DNA of 64,000 nt from Grifola frondosa. Its lineage: Eukaryota > Basidiomycota > Agaricomycetes > Polyporales > Grifolaceae. Position 1 is the first letter of the stretch, and each line of letters opens with the position of its first letter. The notes under the pieces are model-generated. The model searched no databases, was not told the origin of the DNA, and saw nothing but the letters and a program-made list of their open reading frames with translations. Positions 33,235 to 44,950 of the stretch are shown piece after piece. The position numbers were made by a program, and so were the translations under genes. The stretch is from assembly GCA_001683735.1 (NCBI GenBank), contig LUGG01000011.1, positions 558,001 through 622,000 of the forward strand, in the 5' to 3' direction.

Positions 33235-35838
33235 CAGGCAAGCTCCACCAACGATCGCACCTCGCCAGACCGTTTGCCAACTTCAACGAACCAATCCAAA
33301 GCCTTCCTGGACTTCTTCTCCATTTCCTCGGCGCCCTGCACCTCGCGACCGCGCTCATCCATGGCCGCACGGAAGCGCTCCTTCAAGTCCCAAGACGCAA
33401 GCCTGAGGACCTTCCGCGTTCCCTGCTAACCCGCACGGCATTGCCACCAACAAACGAGCCTTCTTCGCCCTTCTCCTCGGCTTCCTTGAGCAGCGACACT
33501 TTGACACGTCGCCCGACAGTCTTGGGATTGTGCTGGGAGCTCCATGATGAAATATGCAGTGAGACCGATAGTGACAGCGCCGAGGACGGGCGCAGCCCAC
33601 TTGCGAGCCGTCTCGTTCTCGAATAACTCCCATACACGGACGATCCCTCAATAACTCCGCGCGCGCCTAGCGCCTTGCCACCGACCATAGTCAACGCGCC
33701 CAAACCGACAGATGCAAAGCCGAGTGTGCTGACAGCGGACTCCTCGTCATCTTCGCTCTTGCCATCGCCGAAGTGCATCCAGAACTGGTGATGCACGTCG
33801 AACATATCAAGAAACGTAGTCTCCAGCATGTCTGCACGCTGTGCGAGGCCGACGCCGAGCCCGTAAGCACCACCGGCGACAATAGCACCGGACATGCGCT
33901 TCGACTTCCTGTTCGCCCTCTTATCGCCCGCGCGCATCGAGAACATCGCCTCGGGCATGAACACCCTCCGCGAGCGCTCGACACCTTCGGGAAGATGCTC
34001 CTCGCCCAACTGAGAGATTTTGTTGACTGCGTTTGTGGTAGCGATCCGAGCCTCGTCCTCGGCCAATTTTACTGCAGCATCCAAACTGGCAAGCAATGCC
34101 CGCCGGACGTCCCTCGCATAGTCCCAGATACCGAGAAGACCGGGGTAAGAAGGCATGGAGACAGAAGACTTGTCGACGCCAAGCTTGCCGAGTCCTACAC
34201 GCTCGAGTGCATCTGCGAGGAGCTCTTTGGTCCGCATGCTGGTGCGGGAAGCTCCCAGCTCCTCTACGGACTCCAGGCTCTCTTCTAACGTCTCGCGACC
34301 ATTCGTCATCTTCTCCAGTACGGGGCGAGCCTTGTTAAGGTCATCCAGGGCGCGATCGAGTTCAGTCTGAGCAACAATAGCATTCGCTCCGACAAGGAGG
34401 TCGACATCGGATAGGAGCTTGTTGACATAGGTCGACGCAGGCGTAAGCTTGGACTTCAAACGCTTGACGAGTACGAACGAGCGCAACGACGACTCGAGGT
34501 TGTCGAATGCGGTGTCCCGCAATGGAGGGCCGTCGAAGAATCGACAAAGTGCACGAGGTCCTCTGCATCCTCGTATGTCCGGGGACTGAGCTGCTTGATC
34601 TGCTCGAGAACGAGACGCCTGCACTTGGCCTTGTCACGGATCTGCTCGTACTTGTTGACGACAATGAACAGGTACGCCTTTTCGTTGCTTGCATTGATCA
34701 GGAATTCCTTCGCGGACAGCGTGAAGTGATTCTCGGCAGATACGACAAATACAACAACATCGATCTCCTCTTGTCGTGCGAACACGCGCGTTGTGTGGGT
34801 GTTATCGCGGTTGAGTCCGGGTGCGTCGATTAGGGAGATGTCGACGACGCCGTTGTTGAGCAACGACTCGCGAGGGTCCCGCGGGTCCGTGAGATATACT
34901 CTCAGCACCTGCTGCTCATTCTCATTCTCCGACACGATGGCGTCGAGATCCGAAAGGCTGGCCCGAGTGAACGTCGACTCGTCCTTGGTGGAGTATGAAA
35001 CACCCTCCTTCAACAAATGTACCTCCTCCTTCCCCTCGTTCTCCGATGCATCGTGAACCTCGCAGAATGCAGTAGTGCATGGCTGCTGGTCGACCGGCAT
35101 AATCTCCCGGCGCAGCAACGCGTTCACGAATGTTGACTTACCCGCATTCAGATCACCAGTAACCAGCACCTTTGAAGAGGTATCCTCGATACGAAGACGA
35201 AGCTTGTCGAGGTGATTGACTGCTCCGAGGATGCGATCGTCCAGCAGGTTCGCGATGGAGGTTTTTCGAGCTGCGACACAAGCGCGGCAGGGGAATTCGA
35301 AGATCCATGTGCGCCGAGCTTGAGATCCAGGCGGAAGACGTGAAAGTCGGAAGCTTCAGAGAGAGAAACAAGACGATCCCCATCGTCCTCAGTCTGAGTG
35401 TTGGATTCGTCCTCGTCGGCGATTGACGCTAGTGTAACGGAACGAGTCAGACCCTTTCTAGCGGGACTGACAACAACTTCAGCCTGGAACGCAGGATCGT
35501 CAGGGAAGGAGAGGGAGCGGCGCAAATTTCTACGCTTGTTGGACTTGGGGGTCTCTGCATCTACAGGCTGCTCATGCAGCTGAGGATAACGGACGACCCA
35601 TGTATCCTTGTTAAATTTCCGGAGATCATCCAAAATTGATTTCGTAGAGTCAACCGCATTTAGTAGGCTGTCTGTAGCGTAAATCTCTGTAGTTTAGGTT
35701 AGCCTCCACGACGTACCTATGCTTGTGCTCAACATAGGCCTCCTGCACGCCTTCGTTCAGATGGTGTTTCAGGGCGTTATCCGCGACCGGCAGCGGCGAC
35801 TCTGATCGCCCAGAAGAGGGAAAGTATGAGACAGCCAT
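33235..35838 (-). CDS. FZO1: Mitofusin-type transmembrane GTPase Fzo1
   Basis: Outer-mitochondrial-membrane dynamin-related GTPase that drives fusion. Exon 1 starts at 35838 (MAVSYFPSSGRSESPLPVAD) and ends near EHKHR; after a very short intron the frame continues IYATDSLLNAVDSTKSILDD. G1 is VTGDLNAGKSTFVNALLR, G2 includes the Thr of QPCTTAFCE, G3 is LIDAPGLN and G4 is VVNKYEQI. Downstream are heptad regions (LRSFVLVKRLKSKLTPAS) and two hydrophobic stretches (LGFASVGLGALTMVGGKALG and AAPVLGAVTIGLTAYFIM), consistent with paired membrane spans. The end is SLVELACSA and TGA at 33235. Corrections needed include a missing A at 35262-35266, missing C at 34527-34529 and missing base at 33645-33647, plus one or two further shifts between 33440 and 33560. 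Confidence 0.88.
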
Positions 35839-37267
35839 GTTGTTTCACAGAAACGTGATGGTCAAGGACAGCTTTGAGCTGGTGGCCGTCGGGGTCGTCG
35901 CTGTCGTCGTGCTCGTCGTCGTCGGTGAAGATAATATCCGGCGCTCCTTACTCGTCCGAGTGGTTACAAACGCCACCAAGCCACAGCGGAGATGAAGCGG
36001 AGTACTAAGTGAGTAGGTACGGTTAACTTCGGTATTTAAAATTTAAAGACTCCGCAAGCGGCGTGGGAACACTAACCGATTCCTTCCGATTGACTACGGC
36101 ATGCTTATTTGAGGTAAGTAAGTCTAGGACGATCCAGACTCTTCGCATATGTTTTGCACGCGTTCACTTTCCGTCTGTCTCGAACACATTGACCTGCGTA
36201 GCATATACCGCTCAAATTCGAGCTCTGTCAAAACCTGGGCAGCCTTGTACTCTGAGCTCTGGACCATCGTGCTCTCAGGCTGTCATATTCTCATCGACAT
36301 CCCTGGTATCTGAACAACGGCAATGAGACGGACAAAATAATTGCTCAATGAGGCTCCGAAGGCCCTCTTCAGCTCGGAATTCTATTCTGGTGGTTCAGAA
36401 ATGCTCCCGTGGACCTTCTTGGCATGTCGCTCGTTGTTCATCTCGGCAGAAGCGCAGGCACAACACGTTGTGTTCTGAGGGACTGGCTCGACCCTACCGA
36501 ATGAAGCGGTTAGGGACAATCATGTCGCGTCCTTACTTCTGGTGCAATGTTCTGAGCTGCGGCAGCCTGAGTGTTCCGGAGCCATATTAGGAGCGTCGTC
36601 GATTCGGTATCTTTTCTCGGGACAAACGCAAGTCAGCGCTGTGTCACAGGTCGCATTCGACAGGGTTTTATTTCGAACGGTTAGTGCTCTTCGTCCTTAT
36701 CTTATCTGTCTCATCTTAATCAAGTCGTGGAGCGCCTTGACACCACTTGACAGCACTGTACGTGTCATGTTTTGCTCCGTATGTTGATGCTAATGTTCCG
36801 TCCGCGATCAATGTATAGATGCCTCCGTACTGAGATTATCTAGTACGCGTCCCTTTTACAGTCGATATGCATTGTTGAACAGTGTTTACTAGAATAGATA
36901 CGCTCTTGGACACTTATCTTCTAACGTTTATGCTGATTGGTGGCTATACCCGGGGATACTGAGAGCGGACATGTGTGATGGCGCCTGTCGGCGCAACGAG
37001 TGCCTTGCGCTGTTCAGTTCTCTTCCCCTCCCCCTCATCGACATCCCCCGCTTCGTCGCCGCAGGTGCCTATCACGTCGTAGGTATTGACAGGCCATACA
37101 GTACTCTAGCCCTCAACAATTCTTCGGTGCTTGTGTTCCTTGATCTGCCAAACGGCAGAATTTCCGCCCTACGACCGGCGTTCCGATCCCAGGATATAAC
37201 AGCATAACAGCATAACAGACAGCGCGTCCCGAGTCGCTTTACGTCCCGCCAACTGCAAACTGTCGTT
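35839..37267. other. Intergenic, divergent promoters of FZO1 and the GH16 gene
   Basis: About 1.4 kb. Several short frames, none recognised. No clear TATA box directly before either start. Confidence 0.4.
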
Positions 37268-38845
37268 ATGATATGCTCCGCTGTCCTTGTAGGTGTTGCA
37301 GCGCTCTTGCCAGCGTTGGTCGAAGGTCAGTATGTGATGGTCAAGGAATATGCTGGTGAAAGCTTCTTTGACGACTGGAACTTCTTCAACGCCCGTGAGT
37401 CTCATTCATCACGTACTGTTATACCAGTTTGTTCACAGTTTGTCTTAGCCGACAATCTCACTCATGGAAACACAAAGTAAGTCTCTAATACGATCGAAAG
37501 TATGCCTGATCTCGTGCGCTTAAACGTCTGTGTGGCGGTTAGCTTCCTTAGTAACATCGACGCGTTCCATGACAACCTTGCGTTTGTGAATGATGCGGGA
37601 AACGCCATCATGCAAGTAGACAATACCACAACGCTGAAGTTCAACCAGAATCGCAATTCTATTCGGATCTCAAGCAAGGACCAGTTCACCGTTGGAACTG
37701 TATTCGTTGCAGACATGCTGCACGTGCCATACGGAGTAGGTCTGAATATGAAAGATTTTATGATAATGAGGTGCTCAGCTAGATTAATTGGCAGTGCTCA
37801 GTATGGGGCGCGTGGTGGTCTTCTGCGCCAACATGGCCCCTTGGAGGAGAGGTGTGTCTGGAATACCGTGTCTGGCCTCCTTGAGCTAAGTCATATGTCA
37901 AGATCGATACCTTTGAGGCTGTCAATCAAGTGACTATGAGCCACATGGGACTCCACACGAACCCTGTCCGTGTGTTCCATGTCTTGTAATTCATAGAGGG
38001 TCCTAACAGTTTCTTCTGGTAGGGCTGCACTCACTCGCCATCAGCAGTGCAATCAAGCACGTTGATCAATTCCACAGATTGTTCCATCTACGCAAACAGC
38101 AACGAAGGATGTACTGTGACTAATCCGAGTACTAGTTCCTACGGCGCCGGTGCGGATGCTTTCAATATCCTTTCTGCAGATCGATTGATCCATGACCGGT
38201 ATGCAGAATTTGCCAATAATGGCGGCGGCATGTTCGTGACAGAATTCGCGATAGAAGGGATTTCGTTAGTTGTCTCCGCTATACAGTTGCGTTTCACACT
38301 AACATTTCCATAGAATATGGTTCTTCAACGTAGGTTGACGGGCCTCCGCTCGGTATTCTTGGAACTTACTCTCAGTGGACCCCAGCGTTCTTCTATACCT
38401 AGTTCAATGCAAGGCAACGTCAGCACCGTGGATACCACGACTTTGGGCATCCCTGTGGCGAATTGGCCTGCTTCAGATTGTTCTATCAACCAGTTCTTTG
38501 ATCCCCAGGAACTTGTCTTCGACATCACACTTTGCGGAGGTGCGCGCGGTCTAGACATGTCAGCTGCCATCATAACTTAAACTCCGTCGGCCATTTGCAG
38601 ATTTCGCTGGCAACCCGACCATCTTCGCCGAAACGTGCACAGGTGTCTGCTATGACGACTGGGTCCTCGGAGACCCGTCTCGATACTCGACTGCTTATTT
38701 CGAAGTCTCATATGTCAGAGTATACGGCATCGCCGGCGAGTTGACCGTGCTCTCTTCCAACGCACATCGATCCGCGGAGCCGCGATGGGCTTCTCTATTC
38801 ACTCTGGCTGTTGGAATTTTGATCGGCATGGTCGTCTCTCTCTGA
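37268..38845 (+). CDS. GH16 endo-beta-1,3(4)-glucanase-like protein, membrane/GPI anchored
   Basis: Secreted glycoside hydrolase family 16 enzyme, like basidiomycete laminarinases. The signal peptide is MICSAVLVGVAALLPALVEG. The domain reads FFDDWNFFNAPDNLTHGNT, DNTTTLKFNQNRNSIRISS, VADMLHVPYGCSVWGAWW, then the catalytic E-I-D-T-F-E split by intron 37852-37912: the nucleophile Glu codon is 37849-37851 and the acid/base Glu lies in ATCGATACCTTTGAG from 37913. Next are MGLHTNPGCTH, STLINSTDCSIYANS, GGMFVTEFAIEGIS, MQGNVSTVDTTTLGIPVANW, DFAGNPTIFAETCTGVCYDD and YFEVSYVRVYG. A hydrophobic end (LFTLAVGILIGMVVSL) preceded by a polar Ser/Asn stretch suggests a GPI signal or membrane anchor. One splice near 38335-38400 is uncertain. 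Likely substrate is wall beta-glucan, by family. Confidence 0.88.
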
Positions 38846-39573
38846 GGCACTGAGACCGAGCGAAGGCCGAGCAGCGGCGAACGGTCTCGAGTCGTTTGCC
38901 TCGCGTGTTGTAGGCGAAAAAACCCACGGACCTTCCTATCGTTATGACGTACCTTTGTTGGAGTTGTAGACCTGATATCTGTGTTTATATCGCTGTTGCG
39001 GAAGGCCGGGCGCTATGTACAATTACTAGGTGTCACAATACACATGCTAATGCGAAGCAGAGCCGGATTAATGTTGGTGGCGTCGATAGAAGAGTGCTGC
39101 GTGCATGCATTGAGTTTGCTTGTCGATCTTACGTTGTGCTTCTCTGTCTGTCAATATATCATTCGGGACACAAGGCGGAGCCAGGCCTCCGTTCGAGCCG
39201 CATCTGAGACTCTAATTTCGCTTGCGGCATCTATGTAGAACGCTTGAGATGAGTTGATGATCATTTCGTGCAAAGGGCATTGTACTTTTCTCAACAATGT
39301 GACGTAGCGCGTGCACAGCACGATCATCACCCTGACCGGTATTAGGTGTTTTAGCTCTTTCTAGCTCTACAACGCATTCTCGCAGTCAGTATTCCTCTGC
39401 CCATCTGGGGCTCGGCACTTTGAATTTGGTCAGAATGGCCTTCCGGAACGGTTCTAGCCGCTGTACAAGAAATTTGCATACTGACTTGCGGCTGGCAGCT
39501 AACGCATTAAATCAAGCCTCGGATGGCGACTCACTACATTAAACGACATCCGCTCAACGTCGACTGCTCAGCA
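38846..39573. other. Intergenic between GH16 and SDR genes
   Basis: About 730 bp in tandem orientation. Nothing recognised beyond presumed terminator and promoter sequence. Confidence 0.4.
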
Positions 39574-40680
39574 ATGGCGTCTCCTAGTGGCCTTTTTGAT
39601 CCCGCGAAGCTTTTCAACGTCGAGGGCCTTGTCGCAGTTGTCACCGGCGGGGGGTCCGGTATGTCGTGTCGTGTGGCACACTCCTCGCACCAGATTTAGA
39701 CCGACGCGATCTCGCAGGTATCGGCTTAATGATCGCCACAGCCCTGGAAAACAACGGCGCCATCGTCTATATCGTGTCTAGAAAGCTAGACGTATTAGAA
39801 TCTGCAGTACGAGAGCGCAGCGTAAGTCTCCTATTTCGGCGGCTCGCAGATCTGCCATCAACGATAAATTGCTGACTTCCGCCTCTCCATAGCGCCGTGG
39901 CAACCTCTTCGCTCTTCAGGGAGACGTCACCAATCGCGAATCCCTACAACGTATTGCGGAGATCATAAAGCGCAAGCATGGCTTCATCAATCTCCTCGTA
40001 AACAACGCCGGAGTGGCAAACAACATTCTGCCCAAGCTCCCCGGACCTGGCGAAGCGGACATAAAAACGTACCAGAACATTCTGTGGAACGCAGGCACCC
40101 CCAAGGAATTCTCCGATGCGTTCGATGTCAATGTCACCGCGGTTTACTATTGCACGGTCTGTTTCCTAGAGCTCCTGCACGCCGGTAACAAACGAGGCAA
40201 TCTGCACGGCGTTACGAGCCAGGTACTGACTGTGACCAGCGGCGGGGCGTTTAGGAAGGACGACAAGGTTTTCAGCGTGTCCTACACGTTGAGTAAGGTG
40301 GCTGCGACCCACCTCAGCAAGATGCTGTCCCATTTTCTCAGGGACTGGAAAATTCGCAGCAACGTTATCGCCCCGGGAATATTCCCCTCCGGTTAATTTC
40401 TCCATTCTCTCTGCTCGTGCGCCTTCTGAAGCTTTGACCAACAGTCATGACTGGTGGGTTGATCAGCGACGCTTATGTCAAGAACAACGTGCCGTTGCAG
40501 CGCCAAGGCGATATCAATGACATAGGGGGATGGTCCTATTTTTGGCCAGTAGGGTGAGTGTTCCAAGACTCCAGCCAATAGCTTGCTGACGCCGCATATC
40601 AAAAGGCTGGAGCTTATGTCAACGGGTCGATACAACTCATAGACGGCGGGAGACTCACGCTATATCCTTCATCCTACTGA
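39574..40680 (+). CDS. Short-chain dehydrogenase/reductase
   Basis: Classical SDR, five exons: 39574-39658, 39718-39821, 39893-40391, 40445-40553 and 40606-40680. The Rossmann Gly motif is VAVVTGGGSGIGLMIATALE, built across intron 1. NNAG is present (LLVNNAGVANN), as are the catalytic Ser (VLTVTSGGAF) and Tyr-x-x-x-Lys (VSYTLSKVAATHLSKML). The carboxyl end is AGAYVNGSIQLIDGGRL. One G is missing in the run 40525-40529, needed to read DINDIGGMVLFLASR instead of a shifted frame. The substrate is not predictable. Its 3' end faces that of the 2OG oxygenase, 182 bp away. Confidence 0.85.
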
Positions 40681-40862
40681 CTGGTAGTTGCTGGGCATTG
40701 CTTGCATGCTAGAAGACTTGTCGTCGAGGGGCTCCTTAGGTTACTTAGATGGTCGTCGTAGTTACGGAGGTTCATGGACATTTCTCTTTGTACAGATTCG
40801 TCTCGCCTACTCTTACATCCTATCTCATCAGTATCATCCCATCATCGTAATGTATTTAAAAC

Positions 40863-42411
40863 TCAGTTCTCCATCTTGGAATGAGCATAAGTCGCCTCTA
40901 GTCGTGATTTCACATAATCTCCTGCCGTCACAACTTCATATTTGGCAGGAGATTCTTCTGAGATGCAGGTCGACAGCGGCTGTAGAACAGCTTTTAAATT
41001 CCCGCCGAAACTTAACAGGATCCGATTAGCCGCATACAACATACCTCCAACTTGACATCGTAATCTGTCCCAAAGAAAAGAGGAATTGAATACCGTTCCA
41101 CTCCAGAGCGATTCACCGCTCGGTGAACGGTAGACTTAAAAACATCATCTAGATGTGATTTAGATAGTCCTTTCGTGCATGAGGCCAGTCACCAGCCAAA
41201 CTCACTTGTCCACCTAGCGAACTGGTCGCCGAGACTAATCGTTATAAAGTCAGTGACTTGAACTTACAAGTGATAGAACACGAACTTAACGACGAGAGTA
41301 CCTGGTATAGGTACAGCATCTATCCACTTTCCAGCATTATTAAGAACTTGCAGTGCCTGAACTTCATCTTGCCACAGGATGGTGAAGCACTAGCGGATCG
41401 CATTAGTTCAAAAGGCTTCCTCGGAGACGTTGATGCTTAAAGAGACCTCGTAACTAGCAGAGGTAAGCATATCTTCTGATGCAGTTGCCAAATGCACTTA
41501 CTCCGTATGTGCACCAATGCCGACTACTCGGTCATCAACGACACCTGACTGCGGAGGATAATGGAGCAGTCGCATAATCGCCGCCGGTTTCGTGGTCTGC
41601 GAAGCACGGTGAGACATGCAGGTTAATAGTTCAGCACCGTTATAACCTTATCTTCGAAGAAATTCTCCGGCAGATCGAGGGCGAGCGCAAAGAGAGGAAA
41701 GAGGGACTGGCCGAGTTTGACAGCAGCATGGCTATGCGAAAAGAGTCGTTGGTTGTTAGACAGGCAATTGATGCGAAAATCTACCATCTTACTAGTAGTC
41801 GAGAACGGCCTCTCTGAAGCCTGGCAACCCATCAGGCCATGCGTTCTCACCGGTCATCGCGCCATCTTCGGAGCGGGTTGCACCCGACATGTCTTCCCAA
41901 CCAAGGTCGAAGCCTTCATGCAAGTCCCCTCGATTTTCCGGATTTGTGTTCTCGCCTAGCAGTGCGGTGTAACCTTTGAAATTATTGCTGTTATGAATAT
42001 CCAACGACGTCTTGGATGACAACGGCAAGGAGAAAAATCTTCTTGCTGCGTTAACGGCACCAACAATAATCGAGGATGGAATTGAGTGGTTCTTGACTGG
42101 AAAATTACTTAGTATAGGTTTGTACTGATTTTTCATCTCACTTACGGTAGAAGAACCCCACATTGATACACGCATCTCGTACCTCATCGGCCAACTTTCG
42201 TCTTAGACGTGGGTCGGAACTCGATAAGGTTTTTAAATCTCTAGATAAAATTGGGGATAAACTTCCGTTGTAGGCAAAACCCCCGTAATGTAGATCTCGC
42301 ACAAACTGACATTATTGGAATGTCGTCGAAAGCGCTTTTCGTGCGATCACTTGCTAAGAGCAGGGGACGATTGTAGGCAATATCGCCCTCATTCTGCTGA
42401 CAGGACATCAT
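40863..42411 (-). CDS. 2-oxoglutarate/Fe(II) oxygenase (isopenicillin-N-synthase-like)
   Basis: Non-haem iron dioxygenase. Exons: 42411-42311, 42240-42146, 42096-41793, 41731-41647, 41596-41502, 41453-41447 (7 nt), 41389-41286 and further exons to the stop at 40863. Amino-terminal DIOX_N part: DDIPIIDLKTLSSSDPRLRR, DACINVGFFYLKNHSIP, HEGFDLGWEDMSG. The iron site is VVGIGAHTD: the Asp codon is formed as GA plus T across the 7-nt exon, which also adds Y-E, giving HTDYECFTILWQDEVQALQV. The distal ligand is in FKSTVHRAVNRSG, then the 2OG-binding R-x-S region RYSIPLFFGTDYDV, and an end AGDYVKSRLEATYAH. An in-frame ATG at 42444 is an alternative start. The substrate is unknown. Confidence 0.82.
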
Positions 42412-42829
42412 GTTTGGATCGGATGTAATCAGCACAATATTCACGGGGGAAGATGAATGCTATCACCGATAGTGCACAACTTCAAGTTGAAACGGGTAAC
42501 ACTATGGTGACCATCTGTGACATGATGTGAAAACGACATCACGTGATTACAGTACGCGCGCGACGTGTTACAGATCGTCTGCGTGACTTCGTGACACCCC
42601 GCTCGTTCGACTCGAACCACCGTCGTGGACGCTACACAACAAAAGCCAGCGATAGCTACTACTGACTAGTGCCCAAGCACTCTCTCACGATAAACTCTGG
42701 TGCGTAGATTGTCCGCTCCTGGTCAATTCCTATGACCTTAACGGCAACACGTGTTGTAGCACGTAACTTGAACACCCTTGGTCTTGCACGTTCGAAACTT
42801 GCTTCTTCTATCCTTTCGCTCAGTCTGTC
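42412..42829. promoter_or_regulatory. Divergent promoter of 2OG oxygenase and Aurora kinase genes
   Basis: About 420 bp between two divergent starts. It holds repeated CGTGAC/GTGACAC words near 42580-42600 and no recognisable gene. Confidence 0.4.
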
Positions 42830-44193
42830 ATGGCCTCGGTTAGCTCCATAACTCGCCAAATCGCTGCGCTTGAGCTATCGTCGAAACAAAATGCTGCTCG
42901 TCCTCCCTCAACGCAACATCAGAAGAAACCTAGTCAGACCAATGTTTCCAAGATGCTCACGAAATTTGCGGCACCCAATCCTTTCCCATCATCCACCTCC
43001 ATTCACAAGACTGCATCCAGTGCCTCTTTGGCTGCTGTGAAGCAGACATCACGGCCACTGTCGCCCCCGAAACCCCAAGCACAACCTACCATCGATATCG
43101 GACATTATGACGGCGGGTTCGAGATTGACAATGAGAGTAGAGGAGAGCGAGTTTTCGGCGAAGCTGCGGAAGAGCTTGCACTTGACTCTAGTGTTCTACG
43201 GTGAGGAGATAAACCAGTTAAAGCCTGTCTCTCACTGACTCCACGCAGCGAACGCCCCACAAGGGAATGGCATCTCACCGATTTCGATATCGGCCGCCCC
43301 TCGGCAAGGGCAAGTTCGGGCGTGTATACATGGTCCGCACAAAGTGCGAGCCCCACTACATCCTCGCGCTCAAATGCTTGTACAAGTCTGAAATCGTCCA
43401 ATCCCGTGTCGAGAAGCAAATTCGGCGCGAGATTGAAATTCAACAGAATCTTCGGCACCCTCATGTCCTCCGTCTATATGGCTACTTTCATGATGAGAAG
43501 CGTATTTTTCTCATGCTTGAGTTTGCCGGCAAGGGAGAGCTATATAGGCAGCTCACCAAGTACGGCTGTTTCACGGAGAAGCGCAGCTCGCGCTATATCG
43601 ACCAGATGGCGGATGCTCTCAGTTACCTGCACTCCAAACACGTCATTCATCGCGACATCAAACCCGAGAACCTTCTGCTCGGCATCAATGGTGAGCTCAA
43701 GATCGCCGATTTTGGATGGAGCGTGCATGCTCCTGGGAACCGCAGAAAGACGTTGTGCGGGACGCTGGACTACCTGCCGCCGGAGATGGTCGAAGGGCGC
43801 GATCACTCGGAGAAGGTGGATCATTGGGCGTTGGGTGTACTGACATACGAGTTCATTTGTGGGTCGCCACCATTTGAAGATTTGAATGGACACAAAGGTA
43901 GGCTGTCGCGGACTGGCCTCTACGAAAACTGAAATTCTGCTTTGTCCCAGCAACATACAAGCGAATAGCCAGTGTCGACCTTAAGATTCCCTCTAAGGTC
44001 TCCGCAGAGGCACGCGACCTCATTGTTAAAGTATGTTTGTATTATTGGTGGTCGTATCAGGGCTTAGTTTCACTGTGTATAGCTCCTCCAATATGATCCA
44101 GAGAGACGGCTCCCTCTCAGCGATGTGAGACGACATCCCTGGATCGTCAAGTACAGGTCGAAGGTGTCATCCACCTCTGGGGCTCATGCTTAG
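42830..44193 (+). CDS. Aurora-family serine/threonine kinase (Ark1/Ipl1)
   Basis: Mitotic kinase of the chromosomal passenger complex. Exons 42830-43200, 43249-43897, 43951-44030 and 44083-44193. A Ser/Pro-rich amino tail precedes [20 protein letters not shown] (P-loop), ALKCLYKS (catalytic Lys), [46 protein letters not shown] and the Aurora activation loop [16 protein letters not shown]. The end is [14 protein letters not shown]. One C is missing in 43297-43300: exon 2 otherwise runs DFDIGRP then shifts, and the kinase domain appears to begin at a false internal Met (43267). A second Aurora paralogue cannot be excluded elsewhere in the genome, but fungi usually have one. Confidence 0.9.
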
Positions 44194-44289
44194 ATATGAT
44201 ATTCGTCTTATATACCTATCCTCATGTCGACTTTCTTGTACGCCCTGCGAAACCTCATTCATGCATTTTGGATGCTTGTGCTGATCCAG

Positions 44290-44950
44290 TACTCATTCAT
44301 GCAATGATGATGTGATCCATTCAGAGAGGGAAATTGGAACACAGGCGTGCAGCCACGTAAGTGCTCCAGAACGAACATAACCAAGTCGAAGTTCGGATGT
44401 ACGGTCAGATACGGTCATCTCAGATGAGTAACTGGATGTACTTACATCGGACAGACCGTCCCACTGAACCTTTCCTTTAAACAGAATCTCCTTACCGTGG
44501 GGCACGGTCGTCTTGATGCTCTTCAATCTCTCACGTACCTTCTCCCCACCTTCCGCAAGGTCCAACTTGGGAAGAGGAGCTCTCCTCTTCCGAATTTCAT
44601 GGTCTTCCTCCTTTTTTTTTTAAATACAGTCGTCTTCTCTTTCGCGCCGATTTCTACCTTGGGTGCGGCAGCTGCGAGGGACATGTTCAGCTTGACGGGA
44701 GCGCCATCATCCAACAGCATACCGGCTTTGCGCTGCTTCTCCTGCAGAGCCTAGATCTCCTCCATGTGCCGTGCAAGGAACACCTCGGACTCGCGGCGCA
44801 AATTATCCGCCTCGCGTTCCTTATACAGGCGCGACTCTTCGTCCGCAACTTGTTCGGCAGCAAGCCGTCTCGAACGCAAACTCCGCCACCGTGACCTATC
44901 ATGGTACGAATGAAATTGAGTACTCCGGCTTGGGAACGATTGTCCGCAGG
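44290..44950 (-). pseudogene. RBM25-like splicing factor fragment (pseudogene)
   Basis: Minus-strand reading gives SRRLAAEQVADEESRLYKER, EADNLRRESEVFLARHMEEI, then TAG (44751-44753), then ALQEKQRKAGMLLDDGAPVK, LNMSLAAAAPKVEIGAKEKT, a 10-A run, and EEDHEIRKRRAPLPKLD, EGGEKVRERLKSIKTTVPHG, KEILFKGKVQWDGLSD. After a GT-donor comes DLVMFVLEHLRG, the start of a PWI motif, then unrelated residues. This is the linker and partial PWI domain of an RBM25-type U1-associated factor. The RRM end is absent because LRR gene copy 1 begins there. In-frame stop, loss of both ends and the position between two other genes make it a relic of a partial duplication. Confidence 0.7.

Noticed and set aside
43267..43932. 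Internal Met at 43267 as the start of the Aurora kinase
   Set aside because: It arises from the one-base error at 43297-43300; the correct upstream frame reads [17 protein letters not shown].
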